Assembly: GCF_017874715.1 (NCBI RefSeq)
Contig: NZ_JAGGLR010000018.1
Location: 211,670 to 275,669, forward strand
DNA from: Streptomyces iranensis
Lineage (GTDB): Bacteria > Actinomycetota > Actinomycetes > Streptomycetales > Streptomycetaceae
Direction of reading: 5' to 3'
DNA: 64,000 nucleotides
Shown here piece after piece: positions 14,668 through 37,300 of the stretch. Numbering within the stretch: the stretch's first letter is position 1; each line of letters opens with the position of its first letter. A program made the translations under genes and the position numbers. The notes beneath the pieces were generated by a model, which was given only the letters and a program-made list of their open reading frames with translations, was not told the DNA's origin and made no database searches.

Positions 14668-17319
14668 TCAGGGGTGGTTACCGGTTTCCCGGAAAATGGT
14701 GAGGGCCTTCGTTCGGGCGTGGATCGCCTTCTTGAATTGTCCCCTCGCCAACAGAGCGTTGCTGAGGTTGTGCAAGGCTAGGCCCTCAAGGTGGCGGTCG
14801 CCGGTTTCCCGGAAGATGTTGAGCGCCTTCGTTTGGACGTCGATGGCTTCCTTGAATCGCCCCGCCTTCGACAGAGTGGCGCCGAGGTTGTGCAATGCCA
14901 ATCCTTCACGGTGGCGATCGCCGAGGTCGCAGTAGATGGCCGCAGCCCGGGTGTGAGCGTCGATAGCCTCGCTCAACCGTCCCATCTCGCCCAGAGGCCG
15001 ACCGAGATTGTTCAGCGCTTGGCTTTCACCATGGCGGTCACTGGTCTCACGGAAAATAGCGGCGGCCTGGGTGTGAGCATCGATGGCCTCGCCGAACCGT
15101 CCTACCTCGACCAGAGCCAGGCCATGGTTGTTCAGCGCAACGCCTTCACGGTGGCGATCGCCGGCCTCACCGTAGATCGCGGCGGCCTTGGCATGAGCGT
15201 TGATGGCCTGGTCGAACCGCCGCAGCCCGACCAGAGCCCGGCCAAGGTTGTTAAACGCGAGTGCTTCACTGTGGCGGTCACCGTGGGTGCGAAAGATGGT
15301 GGCAGCCGCCGCATGGTATTCGACGGCCCTTTCGAACTGCCGCAGCTCGGTCAAGACGCCGCCAACGTTGTTCAGCGCATGGGCAGCATCCCGGCGGTTG
15401 CCAGTCTTATTGAAAATGGTGGCCGCCTGGGTGTAGGCGATTAGAGCATCGTCGAACCGCCGCAGCCCAGTCAGCGCGCTGCCGAGGTTGCTGAGCGCAT
15501 GCCCTTCCTTCTGGCCGTCGCCGGTTTCATGGAAAATGGTGACCGCCTGGGTATGCGCGGTGATGGCATCGTCGAACCGCCGCAGCCCAGTCAGCGCGCT
15601 GCCGAGATTCGTCAGCGCCCCCGCTTCACCGTCGCGGTCCCCAAGGCCGCGATAGACGATTGCGGCCTTGTCGTGGGCGTCGATGGCCTCGCCGAACCGC
15701 CGCAAACCGGCAAAGGCAAGACCGAGCTGGTTCAGCGCCACTGCCTCACCGCAGCGGTCATCAAACTCACGACAAATGGCCAGGGCCGTCGTCGTGACGG
15801 TCACCCAGGCATCAAAGGCATAGCAGTCGTGGAGGTACCGGGTAAGAGCATCCGCAAGGTCGAAGCTGGTTTTCTGGAGGCCGAATTGCGGAGCGGCGGT
15901 GACGGTGGCAACGAGGTTAGGGCGTTCGGCATCCAGCCAGGCCAGCGCGCCATCGCGGTCCGGAAAGCAGGCCGAGGGGGTGCCGCGTCGCGTGTCCAGA
16001 TGAGTGCTGGCGGCCTCCGCGGTGGTCTGGTAGTAGGCAAAGAGACGGGAGCGGGCCACGTTACGTTCATCGCTGTCGGCGTGGAGGCGGCCCCTCTCGT
16101 CGGCATACAGGCGCACGAGGTCGTGAAACCGCCAGCGGCCCCAGACGTGTGCAGGTTCGAGCAGGTGGGCGCGGGCCAGGTCTTGAAGGAGTCCCTCCAC
16201 CTCGTACAGGTCGTCGTCGGCAAGGTTGGCAGCGCTCTCGGTAGAAAGGTCGTCGCCAGGGTTGAGCGACAGCAACCGGAACAGGCGGGCCTGTTGGTGG
16301 CCGAGGTGCTGGTGGGAGAGATCGAAGGCAGCGCGTACCGCGCGCTCCTCGCGGCGGAGCCGGTCCAGCCGGCGGTGCTCTGCTTCAAGGGCCAGAGCCA
16401 GGGAGACCAGCGGCCGCTTAGGAGCATCAGCCAGTAGGGCGGCTGCGATACGCAGGGCCAGCGGCAGGCCGGCACAAAGCCGGGCGATGGCTTTCGCGTG
16501 CTCTGGCTCGTCCTGCACACGGGTGTCGCCAGGGCCAAGGGCGTTGTGCAGGGCTTGGTTGAGCAACTCGGTGGAGGATCGCACGTCGAGGACGTCGAGG
16601 TCGTGCAGACGGGCGTCAACGTCCAGAGTGTGACGGGAGGTGAGCAGAGCAGCGGTGGTGCCGTCGGTGGGCAGCAGAGGGCGAGCTTGCTCCTCGTCGG
16701 AGGCGTTGTCGATGACGACCAGTATCCGCCGTCCCTGTTCCGCGAAGGCGGACAGCACACTGCGATACAGCCGCGTACGGTCCTGTAGACCATCGGGGAT
16801 GTGTTCGCCGGGCATTCCCAGAGCCCGTAACAGACCGTCCAGGGCGTGGTCTGGAGGCAGTCGGCGTTCCCTGTCGTAGCCGAACATGTCGACGAACAGC
16901 ACGCCGCCGGGAAACCAGCCCGGCTCCTTCAACGCCCGGGTGGCTGTCTGTACCACCAGTTCGGTCTTGCCAACGCCGGCCATCCCCGCCACCGCCGCCA
17001 GCAGCGGTGCTTTCCGCTGCTCCCTGCCGGGAGCGAGGCCCTCGAGTAACCGCTCAACCTGCTCCTCACGACCGGTGAAAGTGCCGGACGCTGGAGGGAG
17101 TGCGGACAGCGCCGGGGTGACCTGCGGCGGCAACTGTACGGTGATGTCCCGCCCCTGGATCACGGCGTGGAAGAACACACCACCAGTGATTGTGTTCGAC
17201 GCCGCCCCGCTCGCGCCGTCCCGCCCGATGGCATTTGCCTCGGCCATGCCGCTCAGCCCTGTGGCGACGGGCTCAGCCCCGTCCACGTTATCGGATCCAT
17301 CTCGCACCCCCGTTGGCAC
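14668..17319 (-). CDS. NB-ARC/TPR STAND protein (NLR-like)
   Basis: An 883-residue STAND ATPase. A short N-terminal region of about 75 residues contains SNTITGGVFFHAVIQGRDIT, a motif shared by many Streptomyces STAND proteins. The NB-ARC core follows: FTGREEQVERLLEG, Walker A at 112-120 (GMAGVGKTE), Walker B RRILVVIDNASD, and GLPLALRIAA. A winged-helix region contains WRFHDLVRLYADERGR. Nine consecutive 40-residue TPRs (about 525-883) share the pattern A-LNNLG-AL---RF-EAI-AH--AA-IF-E-GDRH. The repeats make the DNA itself a 120-bp tandem array (about 14671-15750). The start is a GTG at 17319; an ATG 24 codons in is possible. It is convergent with the acyltransferase gene and has no obvious pathway role; anti-phage or signalling is inferred from the family. 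Confidence 0.87.
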   Translation of the reverse strand: MPTGVRDGSDNVDGAEPVATGLSGMAEANAIGRDGASGAASNTITGGVFFHAVIQGRDITVQLPPQVTPALSALPPASGTFTGREEQVERLLEGLAPGREQRKAPLLAAVAGMAGVGKTELVVQTATRALKEPGWFPGGVLFVDMFGYDRERRLPPDHALDGLLRALGMPGEHIPDGLQDRTRLYRSVLSAFAEQGRRILVVIDNASDEEQARPLLPTDGTTAALLTSRHTLDVDARLHDLDVLDVRSSTELLNQALHNALGPGDTRVQDEPEHAKAIARLCAGLPLALRIAAALLADAPKRPLVSLALALEAEHRRLDRLRREERAVRAAFDLSHQHLGHQQARLFRLLSLNPGDDLSTESAANLADDDLYEVEGLLQDLARAHLLEPAHVWGRWRFHDLVRLYADERGRLHADSDERNVARSRLFAYYQTTAEAASTHLDTRRGTPSACFPDRDGALAWLDAERPNLVATVTAAPQFGLQKTSFDLADALTRYLHDCYAFDAWVTVTTTALAICREFDDRCGEAVALNQLGLAFAGLRRFGEAIDAHDKAAIVYRGLGDRDGEAGALTNLGSALTGLRRFDDAITAHTQAVTIFHETGDGQKEGHALSNLGSALTGLRRFDDALIAYTQAATIFNKTGNRRDAAHALNNVGGVLTELRQFERAVEYHAAAATIFRTHGDRHSEALAFNNLGRALVGLRRFDQAINAHAKAAAIYGEAGDRHREGVALNNHGLALVEVGRFGEAIDAHTQAAAIFRETSDRHGESQALNNLGRPLGEMGRLSEAIDAHTRAAAIYCDLGDRHREGLALHNLGATLSKAGRFKEAIDVQTKALNIFRETGDRHLEGLALHNLSNALLARGQFKKAIHARTKALTIFRETGNHP

Positions 17320-17477
17320 ATCGGTTGCTCACCGACGGTAAACACAATAGGGGGGCCGGCACCCGGGTTGGAACAGGTTGACAGACCGTGTAACGCCTGC
17401 GTAGACCAGCTGGGCACACCATGACGACGGCCCCCGGTCCGGGGGCCGATCGCTTGGGTGGCTGGTTGCCGGCTGGG

Positions 17478-17576
17478 TCAGGTGGCGGGGAACTCCCCGT
17501 GCCTGACGGCAGAGACGAACGACGACCAGGCGGTCGGCTCGAACATGAGCGCCGGGCCGTGCGGGTCCTTGCTGTC
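17478..17576 (-). pseudogene. DUF397 gene remnant (C-terminal part only)
   Basis: The last 32 codons of a DUF397 protein are intact: DSKDPHGPALMFEPTAWSSF followed by VSAVRHGEFPAT and a stop. Upstream the frame stays open but gives GVPPTP instead of the normal family sequence, so the N-terminal two-thirds (WRKSSYS region) is missing. DUF397 genes normally follow an XRE/DUF5753 regulator, and the wreck of one lies just to the right. Confidence 0.8.
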
Positions 17577-17877
17577 AGGGGTTGGGGGTACCCCTCTCCA
17601 AAACGTTTGCCAAATTAGTTGCTTCAGATCAAGCGTTTTATCGAGGGGTGCTCGGAGGGGCCGTCAGTCCGGTATCGGCCCCAGCTCCCGAGCGCAGGTG
17701 CCGCCACCGGCGCTCGCATCCACCGGCCCGGCGCCCGGCGACGCGGCGCGAGCCCCCCGCCCCCGCCGCCGCTGCTCAATTGCGCCGAAGGCGCGAGACG
17801 AAACCCGCACCCGACCGAGCCGAGAAGCCCATACCGACCTCAACCGAGACCCGATCCTGAACCGAGACCCGCACGAC
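17577..17877. other. Non-coding stretch between two gene remnants
   Basis: About 300 bp with no gene I can support. Includes a short AT-rich part (around 17600-17645) and near-tandem GAGACCCG repeats at about 17848-17874. Probably debris of the rearrangement that truncated the DUF397 gene. Confidence 0.5.
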
Positions 17878-18300
17878 TGAGGTGCTTTCCCGTTCAAATG
17901 GGCCCCGCTGGGCGGACTCCGCGTATGACATGAGCGAACGGTCCGACATCGTCAGGATATAGAGCGGCAGGTCGAACGGGCGGCGCGCCCCCATGTCGAA
18001 CAGAGCGACTTGGAGCACAGTGTTCGGCAACTCGGCGAACTCGACCAGCCGTGCGAACTGGGCGTCCATGACGAAGGGTTCGCCGATAGGCCGACGGACA
18101 CAGGCTTTCGTCCAGCATCACGAAGAGCAGCGGCGGGGCATCCGGACGAGTGCGGCTTGCCGCTCCGCGACAAGCGTCACCGCTCCGGCGTCTGGAGCAG
18201 ACCGGGGATGACGCCCCTTCGTACTGCCGGATCTCCGCTGCCCGGCCCTCGTGCCCCACGTACTCGGGGACAAGCGTGGCCGCCATGCCAGTGCCCCGCC
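17878..18300 (-). pseudogene. XRE/DUF5753 regulator remnant, multiply frameshifted
   Basis: Pieces of a DUF5753 (XRE-family regulator) C-terminal domain occur in order but in different frames: PEYVGHEGRAAEIRQYEG (near 18265-18215), GVIPGLLQTPER then a stop (near 18213-18177), VTLVAERQAALVRM (near 18180-18140), LFVMLDESLC (near 18130-18100), RRPIGEPFVMDAQFARLVEF then AELPNTVLQVALFDMGARRP (from about 18099 down). At least three frameshifts separate them, and no N-terminal helix-turn-helix is recognisable upstream. This and the DUF397 remnant form the usual gene pair, both dead. Confidence 0.8.
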
Positions 18301-18813
18301 ATCGCGACCACAACAACCCCGATCGATTCAAGCTCCTCTGAACACGACGACGGCCTGTACGACCCCCCGACGTCTTCACCGCCAACCCGGCACGAGCTTG
18401 AAGTCAGAGCATAGATGGCGCCGCTTGTGACGAAGCGCACAATGTGACGGTTGGTAGTGATTCAGGAGTCGTTTCTTGAGGTGGTTTGTCGCTACGAGGG
18501 CTCGGCGGATCAAAATGTGGTGACTGCCTGTCACCACATTGGCCGAGTGGGTAGGGGCGTGCGTCGGCCACCGTCTTCTCGGAATCTCCTTCGATACGTA
18601 TTCTCGGGCCCGCGTTCAAGGGCTGCCGCGCGTCTGAACCGGGGGGTTCAAGCGAGTTCGCTTCGCGCAGCCCTGATTCCGTTTCACTTCATGGGAGGGG
18701 ACACGTATGACCAGCAGCCGGAGGTCTGGTTTAGCCGCCACGGTGGCAACGGCGTGACGATCACCAACTCGGTACGCGGACCCAGTCACGTTGTCCAGCA
18801 GTGGAACGGAAAC
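18301..18813. promoter_or_regulatory. Leader region of the lipoprotein gene
   Basis: About 510 bp without a convincing gene. It contains the perfect inverted repeat 18514-18540. It also holds a possible 16-codon leader (18707-18757, MTSSRRSGLAATVATA) preceded by a strong GGGAGGGG ribosome site. An open frame running from 18451 into the lipoprotein gene has no family features before residue 1 of that protein and is taken as fortuitous. Confidence 0.45.
18514..18540. promoter_or_regulatory. Perfect 11-bp inverted repeat, candidate operator
   Basis: AATGTGGTGAC (18514-18524) is followed after five bases by its exact reverse complement (18530-18540). No U-run follows, so an operator for a dimeric regulator is more likely than a terminator. 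It stands in an AT-richer island upstream of the lipoprotein gene. Confidence 0.6.
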
Positions 18814-19467
18814 ATGCACACATCGGCACAACATTCCGCCCTCCCGCGCCGTCGGCCGGGAGCACGCGGGTCGGCGCTCGCTCTCACCGTGCTGATGTTG
18901 TCAGCGGGCGCCCTCACCACTGCGTGCGGCGCCGATGGGGATGACTCGAGCGCTGCCACGGCATCGCCCACCAGGGCTTTAAATGCCGCGGAATCACCTT
19001 CCTCATCGGGCACTGGCGAACCTTCCGCGTCAGCGGAAGGAAGCTCTCCTACTCCTCAGACGGCTGAGCAAAGAGCGCAGGAGGAAGCGGGCAGAGAACG
19101 AGCCGCAGCAGCTCCAAGCGGTGTTCCGGTTACGCCGGGGGAGCCCAAGGAGAATGGGCACTTCAGGCATCCCGTGAAGACCCAGGGGGACGTTACGGTC
19201 TTCAAGCCCGTCCGCAGCGGATCCGCTGTGACCGTACCGATAAAGATCACCAACCGTGGTGATCAACGTGCGTTCTACGAGGTCGCTGTCCGCGTTACCG
19301 GCGATCACGGATTTGATGCGACGGTTCGCATGAAGAGCGAAGCGGTCGGCCTGTATCCCGGGACTTCGTGGCCCGCCGAACTCACCGCACGGGATCCTGG
19401 GAGCCCGGTCCCGGACAACCCTCAAGTGACCATCGTGAGGAGCACGAAGTCAAGGCATCTCCGCTGA
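18814..19467 (+). CDS. Putative exported lipoprotein of unknown function
   Basis: A 217-residue protein with an N-terminal signal: a basic n-region with PRRRPGARG, a hydrophobic core (ALALTVLMLSAGALTTA) and a cysteine at 38 as a lipoprotein anchor, though the lipobox (LTTAC) is not ideal. A Ser/Thr/Ala/Glu-rich linker covers about 45-110. The C-terminal 95 residues look like a small beta-sandwich (VTVPIKITNRGDQRAFYEVA), similar in style to DUF4352/FxLYD-type exported domains; this resemblance is only by eye. The ATG at 18814 is chosen because the signal peptide starts there and GGAACGGA precedes it. It has no evident link to the polyketide pathway. Confidence 0.7.
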   Translation: MHTSAQHSALPRRRPGARGSALALTVLMLSAGALTTACGADGDDSSAATASPTRALNAAESPSSSGTGEPSASAEGSSPTPQTAEQRAQEEAGRERAAAAPSGVPVTPGEPKENGHFRHPVKTQGDVTVFKPVRSGSAVTVPIKITNRGDQRAFYEVAVRVTGDHGFDATVRMKSEAVGLYPGTSWPAELTARDPGSPVPDNPQVTIVRSTKSRHLR

Positions 19468-19474
19468 TGCCGAG

Positions 19475-19507
19475 GCGACCCCCGCGTCAATAAGTCGCGG
19501 GGGTCGC
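19475..19507. terminator. Bidirectional terminator hairpin
   Basis: GCGACCCCCGCG (19475-19486) pairs perfectly with 19496-19507 across the loop TCAATAAGT. It lies between the convergent lipoprotein gene and the end of the PKS operon and can end both. Confidence 0.88.
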
Positions 19508-19568
19508 CGCGTCAATATCTCCACCGTGTCCCACTGTGCTTCATCGCATCAGCACGTCCGTCCGTCAG

Positions 19569-31325
<11,757 letters not shown>

Positions 31326-31392
31326 ACGTGCGTTTCCCTCTCGAGGAATCCGGAAGGCCTTGTCACTTCGCGTGGGCTACGGTCAGGTCACT

Positions 31393-34300
31393 TCAGGAGA
31401 TCCCGAATTCCTTGCCGATGAAGTCGAAGAGGTCGTCGTCCGTGGCGGACTCCAGCTCCTCGGCGACTCCGGCGCCGTCTTCCGGTCCTCGGTTGTCATT
31501 CCATTGCGCGAGCAGGGCCTGCAGCCGCGCGGTGACCCTGCTCCGGCCCTCGTCGTCCGGGGCGGCTCCGGCTCCGGCTCCGGCCAGGGCCAGGGACTTC
31601 TCCAGCCCGTCGAGCTCCGCGAGCAGCGAGGTGACCGCCGACGCGTCGTCCGGCAGGATCTCGCCCCTGAGGTACTCGACCAGTGCGCCCGGGGTCGGGT
31701 AGTCGAAGACCAGCGTCGCCGGGAGACGGACTCCGGTCGTGGCGTTGAGACGGTTGCGGAGCTCGACCGCGGTCAGCGAGTCGAAGCCGACCTCGCTGAA
31801 CGAGCGGGCGGGGTCGACCGTCTCCGGGCCGGGGTAGCCGAGGACGGCCGCCACCTGGGTGCACACCAGCTCCAGCAGCACCTCCTCGCGCTGGGGCTCG
31901 GACAGCCCGGCGAGCCGCTCGCGCAGCGCCTCGGCACCGGCCGCGGCGGCCGCCGCGGACTGTGCGGCGCGGCGGGCGGGGGCCCGGACCAGGCCGCGGA
32001 AGAGCGCGGGCAGCATGCCGCTTCCTGCCTGTGCCCTTAGGGCGGCCATGTCGAGCGGCAGCGGTACGAGTAGGGCCTCGTCCGAGCCGTGTGCGGCGCC
32101 CTGTGCGACGCCTTGTGCGGCATCGAACAGCTCCATGCCGGTCTCTGCCGTGAGTACGCCGACCCCGCCGCGCCGGATGCGGGCGATCTCGGCCTCGTCC
32201 AGCTCACCGCCCATGCCTCCGGCCACCGACCACAGGCCCCAGGCGAGGGAGGTGGCGGGCAGGCCGCCTGCGCGGCGGTGCTGGGCGAGGGCGTCCAGGA
32301 AGGCGTTGGCCGCCGCGTAGTTGCCCTGACCGGGGCCGCCGAAGACGCCTGCGGCCGAGCTGAACAGGATGAACGCGGAAAGGTCCGCGCCCTGGGTCAG
32401 CTCGTGCAGGTTCCACGCCGCGTCCGCCTTGGGGCGGAGGACGGTGGTCAGCCGGTCGGGGGTGAGGGACGCGATCACGCCGTCGTCCAAGACGCCTGCC
32501 GTGTGGACCACGGCGGTGAGGGGGTTTGCGGCTGGGATGGCGGCGAGGGTTGCGGCGAGGGCGTCCCGGTCCGCCACGTCGCAGGCCGCCCAGCGGGGGT
32601 CCGCTCCGAACTCCCTTAGTTCGGTGGTGAGTTCCGTGGTGCCCGGGGCGTCTTCGCCTCGGCGGCTGAGCAGCAGGAGGTGGCGTACGCCGTGCTTGGT
32701 CACCAGATGCCTGGCCATCAGGCCGCCGAGGGTGCCGGTGGCGCCGGTGACCAGGACGGTGCCCTCGGGGTCGAACGCGGGGGTCTCCTGGTCCGCCGCC
32801 ACGGTGGCTCGGGCCAGCCTTGGCGCCCGGGGGGCGCCGTCGCGGAGGGCGATTTGGGGTTCGCCCGTTGCCAGGGCGGTGGCCATGGCGTCTTGGGGCT
32901 TGCCCTTGCCGTCGGTGTCCACGAGGACGATGCGGTCCGGGTTTTCCGCCTGGGCGGAGCGGGCAAGGCCCCAGATGGCGGCTTGGGCCGGGTCGGTCGT
33001 CGGCTCGGCCGTGCCGGTGTTTACGGCTCCTGAGGTGAGGATGACCAGGCGGGAGTTCACGAAGCGGTCGTCGGCCAGCCACTGCTGGAGCAGGCTCAGC
33101 GCTTGGGCGGTGGCGCGGTGCGCCGCGTCGGCCGGTGAGGAGCTTTCCCCAATCCCGCCCCTTCCCGAAACCATGGGCTCCGCCCCTGGACCCCGGTCCT
33201 CAAACGCCGGACGGGCTGGAGATGCCGCATCGGTCGAGGCGTGCGACAAGCCCCAGAGCCCCGGGCGCCCTTCGGGCGTGTCCTCAATCGCCGGACGGGC
33301 TTGATTTGCCCCACCGGCCATGAACTCCGCCTCTGGGCCTCGGTCCTCAAACGCCGGACGGGCCAGGTCGGCCAGTACGTACTTCGGGAGCTGCGTGCCG
33401 GAGGCGACCGCCTCCGACAGTGCGTCCAGATCCGCGTAGGTCTGGAGGCCCAGGGTGTCGGGGCCTACCGCCGCCCAGTGGTTGGGGGTTACGTCGGTGG
33501 ACTGGGCCGGGGCCGGGAGCCAGTCCAGGCGGAAGAGGGAGTCGGACGGGCTGCCGGGGCGGGCTGCGCCCAGCTGGTCCGGGGATATCGTGCGGAGGGC
33601 CAGGCCCTCGACCGATGCCACCGGGGCGCCCGTTGTGTCGGCCAGCTCCAGGGTCACCGTGCCTGTGGCCGTGCCATCCAGCCGCACCCGTAGGGCCGAG
33701 GCGCCCACCGCGTGCAGGGAGACTCCGGTCCAGGAGAAGGGCAGGCGGCCCTGGCCGTTGCCCTCTTCGGCCGTACTCAGGCCCAGTGCGTGCAGCGCGG
33801 CGTCCAGCAGCGCCGGGTGGAGCCCGAACGCACCCGCGTCGGACTTGCGGTCCTCCGGCAGGCGGACCTCCGCGAACACCTCGTCCCCGCGCCGCCAGGC
33901 GGCCGTCAGGCCCTGGAAGACCGGGCCGTAGGCGAAGCCCGAATCGGCCAGGCCCTCGTAGAGGCCCTCTACCTCGACCTTTTCGGCTTCCGCCGGGGGC
34001 CAGGCTGTCAGGTTGAACGACGGGGTCGTGGCGTCCGACGCCGCCAGCGCTCCTGTTGCGTGGCGCAGCCACGGTTCGTCCGCCGGGGCGCCCTCGGCAC
34101 GGGAGTGCAGGGTGAGCGCGCGGCGGCCGGTGTCGTCGGGGGCGGCGAGGGAGAGCCGGAGTTGGATGGCGCCCTGGTCGGGGACGATCAGGGGGGCTTC
34201 CAGGGTGAGTTCGTCAAGGCGGTCGCAGCCCGCGTGGTCCCCGGCGCGCAGGGCCAGTTCCACGAAGGCGGTGCCGGGCAGCAGCACCGTGCCCATGACG

Positions 34301-37300
34301 GCGTGGTCGGCGAGCCAGGGCTGGGTCTGGAGGGAGAGCCGTCCGGTGAAGGCGACGCCGTCCGAGTCGGGCAGTTCCACGGCGGCGCCCAGCAGCGGGT
34401 GGTCCGCCGCGTGCAGGCCGATCGCGGTGGCGTCGCCGCCGACGGGTCCGGCGTCCAGCCAGAACGAGCGGCGCTGGAAGGCGTACGTCGGCAGATCGAC
34501 CAGCCGCGGGCCGTACGGGGCGTACAGCGGGCCGAAGTCCACTGCGGCGCCCCGGACATGGGCGGTGCCGATCGCCGTGAGCAGCGTCTCGGCCTCGGGG
34601 CGGCCCTTGCGCAGCGCGGCGGCGAAGGCGGCCACGTCGGCGTCCTCCACGCAGTCCTGGGCCATGGCGGTCAGGACACCGTCGGGGCCCAGCTCGAGGT
34701 AGGTGGTGATGCCCTGGGCCTCCATCGTCCGGACACCGTCGAGGAAGCGGACCGCCTCGCGGACGTGGCGCACCCAGAAGTCAGCCGTCATGATCTCTTC
34801 GGCGGGGACCAGGCCACCGGTCAGGTTGGACACGATCGGGATGCGCGGGGCCTGGTACGTCAGCCCCAGCGCCACCTCGCGGAAGGCGTCCAGCATGCCG
34901 TCCATGTGGGGCGAGTGGAACGCGTGGCTGACGGTGAGCCGCTTGGTCTTACGGCCCTCCGCCTCGAAGGCCGCCGCGACCTCCAGCGCCGCGTCCTCGT
35001 CGCCCGCGACCACGACCGAGGTCGGGCCGTTGACGGCCGCGATGCTCACGCGCTTGCCGAGCCGCGGGGTCACCTCGTCCTCGGGCGCCTGTACGGCGAT
35101 CATCGCGCCACCGGCCGGCAGCCGCTGCATCAACCGGCCACGGGCGGCCACCAGCTTCGCCGCGTCGGCGAGCGAGAGCACACCGGCCACATGGGCCGCC
35201 GCCAGTTCGCCGATGGAGTGGCCGGAGAGGAAGTCCGGCTTCACACCCCACGCCTGGACCAGGCGGAACAGCGCCACCTCGACCGCGAACAGCGCGGGCT
35301 GGGTGAAGCCGGTCTGGTCCAGCCGCTCCGCGTCGTCCCCGAACAGCACCGTCTTCAGCGGCTGTTCGAGATGCGGGTCCAGCGCGTCGCAGACCTCGTC
35401 CAGCGCCTCGGCGAACGCCGGGTAGGCGTCGTAGAGCTCACGGCCCATGCCGAGCCGCTGGCTGCCCTGGCCGGTGAACAGGACGGCCAGCCTGCCGCCC
35501 TCGGCCACCGCGCCCTCGACAAGACCGGTCGTGGTGCGGCCCTCGGCGAGGGCGTCCAACCCGGCCAGAAAGGCGTCCCGGTCCCGGCCGACGAGCGCCG
35601 CCCGGTGCTCGAACGGCACCCGGGAGGTGGCCAGGGAGTGGCCGAGGTCGGCCAGGGACGGCTCGGGGTGGTCGGCCACATGGGCGCGGAGCCGGGCCCC
35701 CTGGGCGCGCAGCGCCTCGGGGGTCTTGGCGGACAGCACCCACGGCAGCACGGACGGCTCACCCGACGGGAGCGCGGAACCCCGGGGCTCCTCGGCCTCC
35801 TCGGGCTCCGGCACCTGCTCGATGATGACGTGCGCGTTGGTGCCGCTCATGCCGAAGGACGAGATACCGGCCCGGCGGGACCGCCCGGTCTCCGGCCACT
35901 CCCGCGCCTCGCTCAGCAGCGACACCGCACCCGCCGCCCAGTCCACATGCGGCGACGGCTCATCGATGTGCAGCGACTTCGGCAGCACGCCGTGCCGCAT
36001 CGCCTGCACCATCTTGATGATGCCCGCGACACCGGCCGCGGCCTGCGTGTGACCGAAGTTGGACTTGATCGAGCCCAGCCACAAGGGCTGCTCGGGAGAC
36101 TTCTCCTTGCCGTACGTGGCCAGCAGCGCCTGCGCCTCGATCGGGTCACCCAGCGTCGTACCCGTACCGTGCGCCTCGACCGCGTCCACCTCGGACGCCG
36201 ACAGGCGTGCGTTCGCCAGCGCCTGACGGATCACCCGCTGCTGCGACGGACCATTCGGCGCCGTCAGACCGTTCGACGCACCATCCTGGTTGACCGCCGT
36301 GCCCCGCACGACCGCCAGCACCTTGTGGCCGTGTCGGCGCGCGTCCGACAGCCGCTCCACCAGCAGCATGCCCACGCCCTCACCCCAGGCCGTGCCGTCG
36401 GCGGCCGCGGCGAACGGCTTGCACCGGCCGTTCCTGGCCAGGCCGCGCTGACGGCTGAACTCGGTGAAGACGTCGGGGGTGGTGATGATGGTGACACCGC
36501 CCGCGAGGGCCATCGTGCACTCGCCGTTGCGCAGCGCCTGCGCCGCCAGGTGCAGCGCCACCAGCGACGACGAACACGCCGTGTCGACGGTGACGGCGGG
36601 GCCCTCGAAGCCGAAGGTGTAGGACACCCGGCCGGAGGCGATGCTGCTGGAGCCGCCGGTGCCGAGGTAGCCCTCGACGCCCTCCGGGACGGTGTGCAGC
36701 CGCGACACGTAGTCGTTGTGCATCTGGCCGACGAACACGCCGACCTGCTTGCCGCGCAGCGCCCCCGGGTCGAGGCCCGCCCGCTCGAAGGACTCCCAGG
36801 AGGTCTCCAGCAGCAGCCGCTGCTGGGGGTCCATGGCGAGCGCCTCACGCGGGTTGATGCCGAAGAAGGCCGGGTCGAAGTGGTGGGCGTCGTAAGTGAA
36901 GCCGCCCTCGCGGGCGTACGAGGTGCCGGGCCGGTCCGGGTCCGGGTCGTAGAACGCGTCGAGGTCCCAGCCCCGGTCCTCCGGCAGCCGGGCGATGCCG
37001 TCCCGGCCCTCGGCCAGCAGCTCCCACAGGTCTTCGGGGGTGCGCACATCCCCGGGGAAGCGGCAGCTCATGGCGATGATGGCGATCGGGTCGTCCTCGT
37101 CCGTCCCGGCATCCGCGGGGCCCTCCGCCCGCGCGGGGACGGCGGCCGCCGCCTCGGAACCGAGCAGCTCCGCCAGCAGATATCCGGCGAGCGCGGTCGG
37201 CGTCGGGTAGTCGAAGACCAGCGTGGCGGGCAGCCGCAGCCCGGCGGCGGCGCCGAGCCGGTTGCGGAACTCCACCGCGGTCAGCGAGTCGAAGCCGAGA

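Noticed and set aside
14671..15750. Minisatellite in the STAND gene as a separate mobile repeat
   Set aside because: The 120-bp period is simply the 40-residue TPR unit of the protein.
17619..17933. Small plus-strand ORFs around 17.6-17.9 kb
   Set aside because: Pro/Arg-rich frames without a ribosome site or homology, overlapping the debris of the DUF397/DUF5753 genes.
18451..18813. Upstream extension of the lipoprotein frame
   Set aside because: The extension has no family features and would bury the signal peptide; the ATG at 18814 fits a secreted protein.
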